DNA of 64,000 bases, from positions 1 through 64,000 of the forward strand of contig MGWK01000089.1 of the NCBI GenBank assembly GCA_001800975.1. The letters run 5' to 3'. Of the stretch, positions 42,485 to 50,109 are shown in pieces (the first letter of the stretch is position 1; the number at the start of each line of letters is the position of its first letter). This DNA comes from Flavobacteria bacterium RIFCSPLOWO2_12_FULL_35_11 (GTDB lineage Bacteria; Bacteroidota; Bacteroidia; Flavobacteriales; Flavobacteriaceae). Position numbers and translations under genes: made by a program. The notes under the pieces are model-generated. The model saw only the letters and a list, made by a program, of their open reading frames with translations. It searched no databases and was not told the origin of the DNA.

Positions 42485-44755
42485 TTAAAACTTATACTTG
42501 ACATAGGCAGTGAAATTTCTGCCAGTTTCGTAAATACGTCCTGCGGAAGTATTTGAATTTTGATAAGAATAATTTAAATGTTCATAATAAGCCTTGTCAA
42601 AAATATTCAATACGGCAAATCCGATTGAAAAATTATCGAACGGAGTTACTCCGGCTCTTAAATCCATGGTCCCGAAACCTGGAGTTTTTTCTTCCATAAA
42701 TGAAGCTGAAATTCTGCTTTGTTCTGCCACCAATCTCGAATTTAATGCGATCCAAAATTTATTTTCTTCAAACTTAACGCCCAAATTTGCCATAAATGGA
42801 GGAATTTGCGCCAACGGCTCATCCAAATCTTCATTTTGGGCACGTGTATAGGAAAGTTCAGAAGTAAATGACAATTTATTAGTTGCGCGCACATTAAAAT
42901 TAAACTCAAATCCGGTTTGCGAAGCTTTATCAATATTGACAAATTGTTTGGCAAAAACCGGCGGCGTAGTTGGCATAAATTTTCTTGGAATAGTTGGATT
43001 AACAATACCATAAATATAATCTTCCAAGAAGGAATGAAATACCGAAGCACCAACTTCAAAATCTTCAAACTTCTTAGAAAAAGACAATTCTATTTGGTTG
43101 TTAATTTCAGGTTTTAGATTTGGGTTTCCAACATATTCATAAGGATCTACGCCAACATTATAATGATTGATAAAACGTTCGGTCATTGATGCCGTTCTAA
43201 TTCCCCTTCCAACTGCAAATTGTGTTTGAAATCCGTTTTTTTGATATTTTACGGAAGCATTTCCGCCGATATTCACTTCCGATTCGTCCTTAATTTCGCC
43301 GCCATACAACGCTTCAAAATCGGGCGCAGGATCATTTAGCTTTGCTGAAATAAAATCGGCCCTAACGCCAGCAGTAATTGTGGTATAATCTGTAATTTTT
43401 ATTTTTTCTTCCACAAAAACACCAATATCATTTAAATCGGCATCCTGCCAAACTTTATCCGTAAAAGTCATAGGATTAGGCAACACATTTCCATTCATTA
43501 TTTTTACAATTCGTGTTCTGTCTCCTTTTCTGTTCAGCAAATTGGCATCGACGCCGGCAAACAATTTCGAATTGTTGGAAGTATTAATGACCATTTCTGC
43601 TTTACCGCCGTAAGAAAAAGATTCAACAGGCGATTTTGAATCGGTTGCCATAAAACTCGGACGATTTTCATTGGTCATTAAATGATCTACATAAGAGTAA
43701 AAAGCTTTAAAAGTAAAACTGCTTATTTTGTCAGAAATATTGTCGAATTTATAATCTATTCCAGCCAACAAACTATCGTCGTAAGGCGAATCCATCGCCA
43801 AGCCTGCATGGTCAATATCACGCGCAAAAGATTGTCTCCAGCTGAATTGCAAACGTTGGTTATCGGTTGGATTTACGCCAACTTTAACCGAATAATCTGT
43901 AGTTCTGAAAGAGGATTGCACCTCATCGCCATTTCCATCAGTATAATCGCCAAAATCACGATAAGAACCGTTCAATTGTACATCAAATTTCTTGGCAACA
44001 TACACCAAAGAAGCGCCACTTACCAAATTACCGCCATTGGTTTCATAACCGCCTTCTACACTTCCGTGAAAACCAAGATCGTTTTTTGAAGGATTTTTGG
44101 AAACCAAATTGATAATTCCGCCAAAATTTTGTCCGAAACGAACCGTAAAAGGTCCTTTTACAATTTCAATTTTTTCAATTTCCTCCGGAATTACGTGCGT
44201 TGTGATTGGATCCATTCGGCTCGGACAAGCATTGTGGATTTTCATTCCGCCATCATATTGAACATTTAGTTGCTCGTATTTAAAAGAACGGAATACCGGT
44301 TCAGAAGCATAAGCACCGCGCTTTACAATGGCAAAACCCTGAATGTCTTTAAACAAATGCCCGACACTTCTTGGTTGGCTAACCATTTTTTCGGTATCCG
44401 TAATTACGGTAGATTGGGAAAGATTGCGCAACGGATTGGCATCCACAATAATTTCACTTAAATCTATTTGGGTCGATTGCATTTTGATCAGCATTTCGTT
44501 TTGCAATTCCACAACAATGGTTTTAAAACTAATATGGGAGATTTCTGCTTTTTCGCTACTTTCAGCCTGAATGGAAAATTCACCATTTGCATTGGTAACG
44601 GTCACTGATTTATTTTTAAGCACTTTAATGGTTGCGTATTCTATCGGATTGCCAGTTTCTTCCGATACAATTTTACCGCTTATGACAGCGGTTTGTGAAT
44701 AGGCTGTTGCAACGCTAAACATTGCCAATAAGACTCCTATGATAGTATTTTTCAT
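42485..44755 (-). CDS. TonB-dependent receptor, OprC/NosA-like candidate copper transporter
   Basis: This outer-membrane receptor has 756 residues from the ATG at 44755: signal peptide (to about 20), carboxypeptidase-regulatory-like domain (about 22-100), plug domain (about 110-230), and a beta-barrel ending in the aromatic YVKYKF. In the plug the stretch HNACPSRMDPITTHVIP resembles OprC/NosA copper receptors, including the CxxxM pair (C177, M181 in this numbering) that binds copper in Pseudomonas OprC. Copper specificity is inferred from that motif. It is preceded by a gene for a Cys/His-rich small protein and followed by a terminator. Confidence 0.88.
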   Translation of the reverse strand: MKNTIIGVLLAMFSVATAYSQTAVISGKIVSEETGNPIEYATIKVLKNKSVTVTNANGEFSIQAESSEKAEISHISFKTIVVELQNEMLIKMQSTQIDLSEIIVDANPLRNLSQSTVITDTEKMVSQPRSVGHLFKDIQGFAIVKRGAYASEPVFRSFKYEQLNVQYDGGMKIHNACPSRMDPITTHVIPEEIEKIEIVKGPFTVRFGQNFGGIINLVSKNPSKNDLGFHGSVEGGYETNGGNLVSGASLVYVAKKFDVQLNGSYRDFGDYTDGNGDEVQSSFRTTDYSVKVGVNPTDNQRLQFSWRQSFARDIDHAGLAMDSPYDDSLLAGIDYKFDNISDKISSFTFKAFYSYVDHLMTNENRPSFMATDSKSPVESFSYGGKAEMVINTSNNSKLFAGVDANLLNRKGDRTRIVKIMNGNVLPNPMTFTDKVWQDADLNDIGVFVEEKIKITDYTTITAGVRADFISAKLNDPAPDFEALYGGEIKDESEVNIGGNASVKYQKNGFQTQFAVGRGIRTASMTERFINHYNVGVDPYEYVGNPNLKPEINNQIELSFSKKFEDFEVGASVFHSFLEDYIYGIVNPTIPRKFMPTTPPVFAKQFVNIDKASQTGFEFNFNVRATNKLSFTSELSYTRAQNEDLDEPLAQIPPFMANLGVKFEENKFWIALNSRLVAEQSRISASFMEEKTPGFGTMDLRAGVTPFDNFSIGFAVLNIFDKAYYEHLNYSYQNSNTSAGRIYETGRNFTAYVKYKF

Positions 44756-44800
44756 TTGATAATTTCGTTTTGATATTTGTTTTTTCAACCCAATGATTTA

Positions 44801-44844
44801 TCCGAATTCATATTCATTATATGTTCGGAATTAGCCCAAAATTA
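44801..44844 (-). promoter_or_regulatory. Possible promoter and 5' inverted repeat of the TonB receptor gene
   Basis: On the minus strand TAATTTTG (44844-44837) is a TAnnTTTG match. Just downstream is an inverted repeat TCCGAA/TTCGGA (44801-44806, 44824-44829; 17-base spacer), at the predicted start of the transcript. It could be an RNA hairpin or repressor site. A -33 TTG is not found. The rest of the 296-base gap shows nothing else clear. Confidence 0.35.
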
Positions 44845-45051
44845 CCATTCATCAAAAAATAGATAAATAATACAAATTTTAAGCTTTTCAATAATGTGTT
44901 AACTACTTGGTATTAATTAATTTAACTATTCAAAAATCCATAAACGCCGCTATTGGTCCAAACTCTAGGTTTTAAAATACACCGAATTAAGCACCGATTT
45001 ACAGCACTATAATTTCAGGAAATGAATTAAATAAAAAGCGTAACTGATTAA

Positions 45052-45435
45052 TTAGGAAATGAATTGAGGCGGTTTCAATAAAGAATTGTAGAAATCTTGT
45101 GAAGTGTATTTATTAACAAAAAATCTATGCGTATAGTTCTCGTCGAAGTTTTTAAGCGTATAAGAAAATTGTTCTACAGGTGAAACAGGATATTTCTCCA
45201 AATCTATTTGTGGAATGGTAGATTTATGGTCGTGGTCGGTATGATTTGCTTTGTTCAATTGTTTTTCCAAATAACACTTCCCATTACACTCCAAATAAGG
45301 TTTGTCCCTATTTTCACAAAGCACATTAGCAATATAATCATAATTGGCATAATACTCCATTATTGGAACCAATGGACGAACCATAGCCAGCAAATAAAGC
45401 AGGTAAAAAAATATGCCGAAAAATTGATTTTTCAT
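45052..45435 (-). CDS. Small Cys/His-rich membrane protein, candidate metal handling
   Basis: The 127 residues start with a hydrophobic segment (about 6-25) that may be a signal anchor, followed by cysteines C40, C50 and C54 in LCENRDKPYLECNGKCYL and a His cluster H65, H68, H70 (NHTDHDH). I recall similar CNGKCxL proteins in Bacteroidota beside TonB receptors, but know of no assigned function. The metal-ligand-rich region should face the periplasm. It lies upstream of the OprC-like receptor on the same strand, and its promoter region carries a 20-bp Crp/Fnr-type palindrome. Confidence 0.75.
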   Translation of the reverse strand: MKNQFFGIFFYLLYLLAMVRPLVPIMEYYANYDYIANVLCENRDKPYLECNGKCYLEKQLNKANHTDHDHKSTIPQIDLEKYPVSPVEQFSYTLKNFDENYTHRFFVNKYTSQDFYNSLLKPPQFIS

Positions 45436-45454
45436 TTATAAATTATATACAAGA

Positions 45455-45462
45455 CAAATATA
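45455..45462 (-). promoter_or_regulatory. -7 promoter box of the Cys/His-rich protein gene
   Basis: On the minus strand TATATTTG is an exact TAnnTTTG match, 19 bases upstream of the start codon. There is no TTG -33 element; the palindrome at 45482-45501 takes its place, as expected of an activator-dependent promoter. Confidence 0.6.
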
Positions 45463-45481
45463 TCTTTTATTTTTTATTCAG

Positions 45482-45501
45482 AAAGTGACAAAAGTCACTT
45501 T
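45482..45501. promoter_or_regulatory. Crp/Fnr-type palindrome, candidate activator site
   Basis: AAAGTGACAAAAGTCACTTT has perfect 8-base arms around AAAA. The GTGAC-N4-GTCAC core has the layout of Crp/Fnr-superfamily sites (compare Fnr TTGAT-N4-ATCAA). Its centre is about 40 bases upstream of the predicted transcription start, the class II activator position. It overlaps the menA stop codon. Confidence 0.55.
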
Positions 45502-46402
45502 AAGCCGCTAAAAATGTACCTAAACCAAATAATATTGCAAACAAAAAAGTACTTATAGCTAATTTTTTTAATTCAGGGTCTAAAAGTATGGGTCTTTTAT
45601 TGCGAACCACCACCAAAAAATGTTTTCCAATTGGGATATAGGCCATCAAAAATAATAGTTGATGCCAGGATTTGTAATAAACAAATGAATATAATGAGAC
45701 AAACAAAAAAGAAGCAATCAATAAATAATAATGATAATATTTGGCATATTCCACGCCTATTTTTACCACAATAGTATTTTTACCCGATTTTGCATCGGAT
45801 ACGCTGTCTCGCATATTGTTTAAATTTAATACGCCAATACTCAAAAACCCAATGGAACAAGCAGGCAAAAAAATGGCAACATCCAATTGTTTTGAGAATA
45901 AATAATAACTGCCGCAAACGCTAAGCAATCCGAAAAAGAGGAACACGAAGAAATCTCCAAATCCGCTATAACCATAGGCTTTATTACCCATGGTGTATTT
46001 TACGGCGGCTGCAATGCTTGCAATTCCCAACACAAAAAACACCAATAAGTTTACAAAATCGTCTTTGCCAAAAGCAATATAAATAAGTAAAATGGCAACA
46101 ACCAAGGTAATTGCACTTGTTATTTTAATGGTCTTTAACAATTGTTCCGGTGAAATTTCTCCGCTTTGAATGGCTCGTTTAGGGCCAATTCTATCTAAAT
46201 TATCGGTTCCTTTTACGCCATCACCATAATCGTTGGCGAAGTTGGAAATAATTTGAAAACCAACAGTGGTTAGCAATGCAAGTCCGCAAATCACCCAATT
46301 AAAATAGCCATGAGAGGCGGCCAAAAAACTGCCGACAATAATTCCTGAAACGGACAAAGGCAGCGTTCTTAAACGTGCGGCTTTCACATAGACTTTAAAC
46401 AT
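45500..46402 (-). CDS. menA: 1,4-dihydroxy-2-naphthoate polyprenyltransferase
   Basis: This inner-membrane UbiA-family enzyme attaches the polyprenyl chain to dihydroxynaphthoate in menaquinone synthesis. The aspartate motif NDYGDGVKGTDN (about 57-68) and the second, NMRDSVSDAKSGK (about 188-200), are both present, with about eight hydrophobic helices. Length 300 is normal. It is 65 bases upstream of the 127-residue protein gene, separated from menC and menE by the inserted TonB locus. Confidence 0.93.
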   Translation of the reverse strand: MFKVYVKAARLRTLPLSVSGIIVGSFLAASHGYFNWVICGLALLTTVGFQIISNFANDYGDGVKGTDNLDRIGPKRAIQSGEISPEQLLKTIKITSAITLVVAILLIYIAFGKDDFVNLLVFFVLGIASIAAAVKYTMGNKAYGYSGFGDFFVFLFFGLLSVCGSYYLFSKQLDVAIFLPACSIGFLSIGVLNLNNMRDSVSDAKSGKNTIVVKIGVEYAKYYHYYLLIASFLFVSLYSFVYYKSWHQLLFLMAYIPIGKHFLVVVRNKRPILLDPELKKLAISTFLFAILFGLGTFLAA

Positions 46403-46437
46403 GGTGCAATTTTTTCAGAAGCTATTTGTCAGAAAAT

Positions 46438-47217
46438 TTATAAATCTTCGGCGTTGGCAATTAATTCGGCAATGTCCATAACTTCAACATGATGCTCTTG
46501 ATTTTTTGCTTTAATTCCGTCTGTGATCATCGTATTGCAAAACGGACAACCTGTAGCTATAATATTTGGTTTAGTTTCTAAGGCTTCTTCAGTGCGTTCA
46601 ACGTTTATCTCTTTATTTCCTTTTTCAGCATCCTTAAACATTTGCGCGCCACCGGCACCACAACAAAGTCCGTTGGTCTTGCAACGTTTCATCTCAACCA
46701 ATTCGGCTTCCAATTTTTCAATCAGTACTCTTGGCGCTTCGTAAACATCGTTTGCCCGGCCCAAATAACAAGGATCGTGAAAAGTAATTCGTTTTCCTTT
46801 AAATTTTCCTCCTTCAATGGTGATTTTTCCTTCATCCAACAAAGATTTTAAAAATTCGGTATGATGCAACACTTCATATTTCCCGCCGAGTTCAGGGTAT
46901 TCATTTTTTAAGGTGTTGAAGCAATGCGGACAAGCAGTGACTATTTTTTTTACTTCATAGGCGTTCAAAACCTCAATATTGGTCATCGCCTGCATTTGAA
47001 ACAAAAATTCATTTCCTGCTCTTTTCGCAGGATCGCCAGTGCAGCTTTCTTCCGTACCTAAAACAGCAAATTGTACATTTGCCTTGTTTAAAATTTTTAC
47101 AAAAGCTTTCGTGATTTTTTTTGCTCTGTCGTCAAAACTTCCGGCACATCCAACCCAAAATAGAACATCTGGTTGAATACCTTGTGCGGTCATTTCAGCC
47201 ATTGTAGGTACATTCAT
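46438..47217 (-). CDS. HdrB-like (Fe-S)-binding protein with two CCG domains
   Basis: The 259 residues contain two cysteine-rich CCG (DUF224) domains as in heterodisulfide reductase HdrB and GlpC. The first has C24, C59 (the CCG pair reduced to SCTGD), C96 and C99; the second is complete with C150, C185-C186-G and C224/C227. Soluble. It lies two genes downstream of a membrane protein with an HdrC-like ferredoxin part, and together they could form one quinone-linked oxidoreductase. The substrate is not shown by sequence. Confidence 0.87.
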   Translation of the reverse strand: MNVPTMAEMTAQGIQPDVLFWVGCAGSFDDRAKKITKAFVKILNKANVQFAVLGTEESCTGDPAKRAGNEFLFQMQAMTNIEVLNAYEVKKIVTACPHCFNTLKNEYPELGGKYEVLHHTEFLKSLLDEGKITIEGGKFKGKRITFHDPCYLGRANDVYEAPRVLIEKLEAELVEMKRCKTNGLCCGAGGAQMFKDAEKGNKEINVERTEEALETKPNIIATGCPFCNTMITDGIKAKNQEHHVEVMDIAELIANAEDL

Positions 47218-47243
47218 AAGTCTGCTTTTTTTATATATTTATG

Positions 47244-47690
47244 CTATTCGTGCTGACCATCGTCAAACACTTGAATAGTCACTTCTTTATTGATTAAATC
47301 GGTAAATTTACCGCGGTAACGTGTTGCTTTCACCAAATGATTGTCAATCCAATGGTAATTTCCGCCTCTCGGTTTACCCATCACCATTCCGTGATATTTG
47401 AATCCGTGTTTTTTAAGCCAAGTTTCTGTAACTTCACGATGTGCTTCCGTTCTTGAGGTAAAAAAGAAAATAATATGGCCTTCGTCATACCATTTATTCA
47501 ACGTTTTAATCGCGTCTGGATAAGCTTCTGCCGTAACCATGCGTTCAGGTTCTTCATTAGGAATATCTTCGCCAACGGTACCGTCGATATCAATCAAATA
47601 ATTTTTGATTCCTTCAGGTAAAATAGGGCTGATATGCAGTCCTGCTTCAACTTTTTCGTGCAATAATTTTTCTACATCCTCATTTTTCAT
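47244..47690 (-). CDS. HAD-superfamily phosphatase-like protein
   Basis: This 148-residue protein has the HAD nucleophile motif DIDGT at 34-38, preceded by a hydrophobic strand, then FFTSRTEAHREVTETWL (motif II Thr/Ser region), which resembles LNS2/Ndd1-like HAD proteins. Motif IV acidic residues near the C-terminus (QVFDDGQHE) are present. Homologues are sometimes labelled phosphoheptose isomerase, which the sequence does not support. It lies between the two Fe-S protein genes in one operon; its substrate is unknown. Confidence 0.78.
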   Translation of the reverse strand: MKNEDVEKLLHEKVEAGLHISPILPEGIKNYLIDIDGTVGEDIPNEEPERMVTAEAYPDAIKTLNKWYDEGHIIFFFTSRTEAHREVTETWLKKHGFKYHGMVMGKPRGGNYHWIDNHLVKATRYRGKFTDLINKEVTIQVFDDGQHE

Positions 47691-47722
47691 GATAAAAGAT
47701 CTTTATATTTTTAGTTAGTAAT

Positions 47723-49021
47723 TTATTCGTCTTTCCAATTAAGTCGGTCCATTTGGTTGTATTGCCAAGGCGCGCCGTTGTTCTCAATATTTGTCATCAT
47801 GCTGTTCAATTCTGTTGGTGCGGCAGATTGTTCCATCACCAAATAACGGCGTAAATCGATAATAATTGAAAGCGGATCTATATTTACCGGACATTCTTCA
47901 ACACAGGCATTGCAACTTGTGCAGGCCCAAACTTCTTCAGGGGTGATATAATCGTTTAACAATTGTTTGCCATCATCAATAAATTTGCCATTTTTATCAA
48001 TGTTTTTACCAACCTCTTCCAATCGGTCTCTGGTTTTCATCATAATGGCACGTGGAGACAACTCTTTTCCTGTGATATTTGCCGGACAAACAGAAGTGCA
48101 TCTTCCGCATTCAGTACAGGTATAAGCATTCATTAATTGCACCCAATTTAAATCGGTCACATCACTGGCGCCAAATTTTTCGGGTGGTGCGGCATTTTCT
48201 GCAGGCACTGCATATGGATCGGCACTTGGATCCATCATCAATTTAACCTCATTGGTGACAGCTTCCAAATTGGTAAACTGACCTTTCGGTTTTAAATTTG
48301 CAAAATAAGTGTTTGGGAAAGCCAACAATATGTGCAGGTGTTTTGAATAGTACAAATAATTTAAGAATATTAAAATACCAACAATATGCAGCCACCAAGC
48401 AGTTCTTTCAATACTATTTACGACAGTAATACTAGATTCTTGAAATAAATTAGCAATGTATTGGCTTATTGGATTTCCAACATTTAAATTTTGAAAATGA
48501 TTGTCGGTAGCATTCATCAAAAGGAATAACGACATTAAAACCATTTCGAAATATAAAATATTCAAGGCGTCATTTTTTGGCCAGCCTTTCATTTCCTTAT
48601 TCCAGAAACGAGGAATTTGCAAGACCATTCTGCGCATCCAAAATATGATTACTGAAACCAAAACTAAGAATGCCAATATTTCAAAAGACCCAATCAAAAA
48701 GCTATAAAAACCTCCTAAAACAGAAAAAACGCGATGCGTTCCAAAAAGTCCGTCAATAATGATTTCCAACACTTCAATATTGATAATGATAAAACCTGCG
48801 TAAACGATGATATGCAGTATCCCGGCGATTGGACGTTTTACCATTTTTGATTGCCCCAAAGCAATTTTCAGCATATTATTAAAACGCTCATTTGGTAAAT
48901 CAGATCGGTCAATGTTTTTGCCAAGCTTGATATTCCTGACAATTTTTTTGCTGTTTTTCACAAAAAACCCAATTCCAATCATTAAAAGAATTGCAAATGC
49001 GATGTTATCAATATAATTCAT
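47723..49021 (-). CDS. Membrane-bound HdrC-like protein with two [4Fe-4S] clusters
   Basis: The 432 residues have an N-terminal membrane part of about five or six helices (residues 5-245) with His residues suited to heme binding (H70, H212, H228, H230), resembling NarI-type cytochrome b. A cytoplasmic ferredoxin domain follows with C302/305/308/312 and C367/370/373/377. This is the NarI-HdrC layout of DUF224-family quinone oxidoreductases; the missing HdrB part is supplied by the gene at 46438-47217. A role as ETF-menaquinone oxidoreductase fits the window but is inference. Confidence 0.87.
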   Translation of the reverse strand: MNYIDNIAFAILLMIGIGFFVKNSKKIVRNIKLGKNIDRSDLPNERFNNMLKIALGQSKMVKRPIAGILHIIVYAGFIIINIEVLEIIIDGLFGTHRVFSVLGGFYSFLIGSFEILAFLVLVSVIIFWMRRMVLQIPRFWNKEMKGWPKNDALNILYFEMVLMSLFLLMNATDNHFQNLNVGNPISQYIANLFQESSITVVNSIERTAWWLHIVGILIFLNYLYYSKHLHILLAFPNTYFANLKPKGQFTNLEAVTNEVKLMMDPSADPYAVPAENAAPPEKFGASDVTDLNWVQLMNAYTCTECGRCTSVCPANITGKELSPRAIMMKTRDRLEEVGKNIDKNGKFIDDGKQLLNDYITPEEVWACTSCNACVEECPVNIDPLSIIIDLRRYLVMEQSAAPTELNSMMTNIENNGAPWQYNQMDRLNWKDE

Positions 49022-49081
49022 ACATTTTAGTTTTTTGCTATTTTGAATATTTTAAATTTTATATCGCTAGCTCATTGATTT

Positions 49082-50047
49082 TTACTTTTCAACCTCAACA
49101 TCTGTTTCAGGCACATAAGCTTTTTCCTTTTTTCCGAATAAAGAGAAATGAACAAAACGTTTTGGATGTAATTTCATTTCGCGCAACAACTCGTCCAATT
49201 CTTTTGAAGCACTTGTTAGGTTATTGTACATTTCTTCATCTTTCAACAATTTACCCAAAGTTCCTTTTCCTGATTCTGCATTTGCTAAAATACCGTTTAA
49301 GCTATTCACGGTAGTTTCCAAATTTTTAATGGTTGTGCCCAAGTTTGAATTTGCCAAAGAATCTGAAAGTTTTGCAAAATTATTGGTCATTAACTCAGCG
49401 TTGGTTAATGTGTTGCCAATTTTAACTTTATTGGTCGCCACCATTTCATTAACTGATTTCGAGATGGCATTAAAGTTTGAAATTGTTGCATTTAACTCGG
49501 CAATACTCGATTTCAAATCGGCCCTGGTTTTAGCATCCATAATTTCATTGATGCCAACCAATACGGAATCGGCGCTTACAACAGCTTTTCCAACTTTTTC
49601 GAAAAGTGGTTTTAAGTTTTCGGAAACTGAAGCAATCATATCCGCTTCAATTTCGCCTTTAAAAAAATCACCTGTTTTTGCAGTTTCTCCTTCATAGGAA
49701 GGAACGAGCGCCAAAGCTTTTCCGCCCATTAAACTGGCACTATAAATTCTGGCAATACTATTTTTTGAAAATTCCAAATCGGTTTCAACACTAAATTCTA
49801 CGGTTAACCAACCACGTTTGGCAGGATCCGGATTAAAATTTATTGCAATCACTTTTCCAACTTCCAAGCCATTTAATGTGACAATGCTCGCTGTATTTAA
49901 ACCTTGCACATTGTTATATTCCGTAAAATAAGTTTTTGAAGCAGCATCAAATAAATTTTGGCCTTTCAGGTAATTATAACCCCATATAAATAAGGCAATT
50001 ACGGCTATGGCGATAACGCCTGTTTTTAACTCTCTGGTAATTTTCAA
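49082..50047 (-). CDS. MCE family (MlaD-like) lipid transport protein
   Basis: This 321-residue protein is anchored by one N-terminal helix (about 10-28) and has a single MCE domain (about 35-125) followed by a long helical region (about 140-300) rich in Ser, Asn and Thr. MCE proteins form rings that carry lipids between inner and outer membranes as part of ABC systems. No MlaE/MlaF genes are adjacent. It follows the amidase gene by 62 bases; both act in the envelope. Confidence 0.9.
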   Translation of the reverse strand: MKITRELKTGVIAIAVIALFIWGYNYLKGQNLFDAASKTYFTEYNNVQGLNTASIVTLNGLEVGKVIAINFNPDPAKRGWLTVEFSVETDLEFSKNSIARIYSASLMGGKALALVPSYEGETAKTGDFFKGEIEADMIASVSENLKPLFEKVGKAVVSADSVLVGINEIMDAKTRADLKSSIAELNATISNFNAISKSVNEMVATNKVKIGNTLTNAELMTNNFAKLSDSLANSNLGTTIKNLETTVNSLNGILANAESGKGTLGKLLKDEEMYNNLTSASKELDELLREMKLHPKRFVHFSLFGKKEKAYVPETDVEVEK

Positions 50048-50109
50048 ATCAATTCAATTTATTTGGGGCAATATTACTAATTATTTTTGGGAGTACTTAA
50101 AAAAACACG

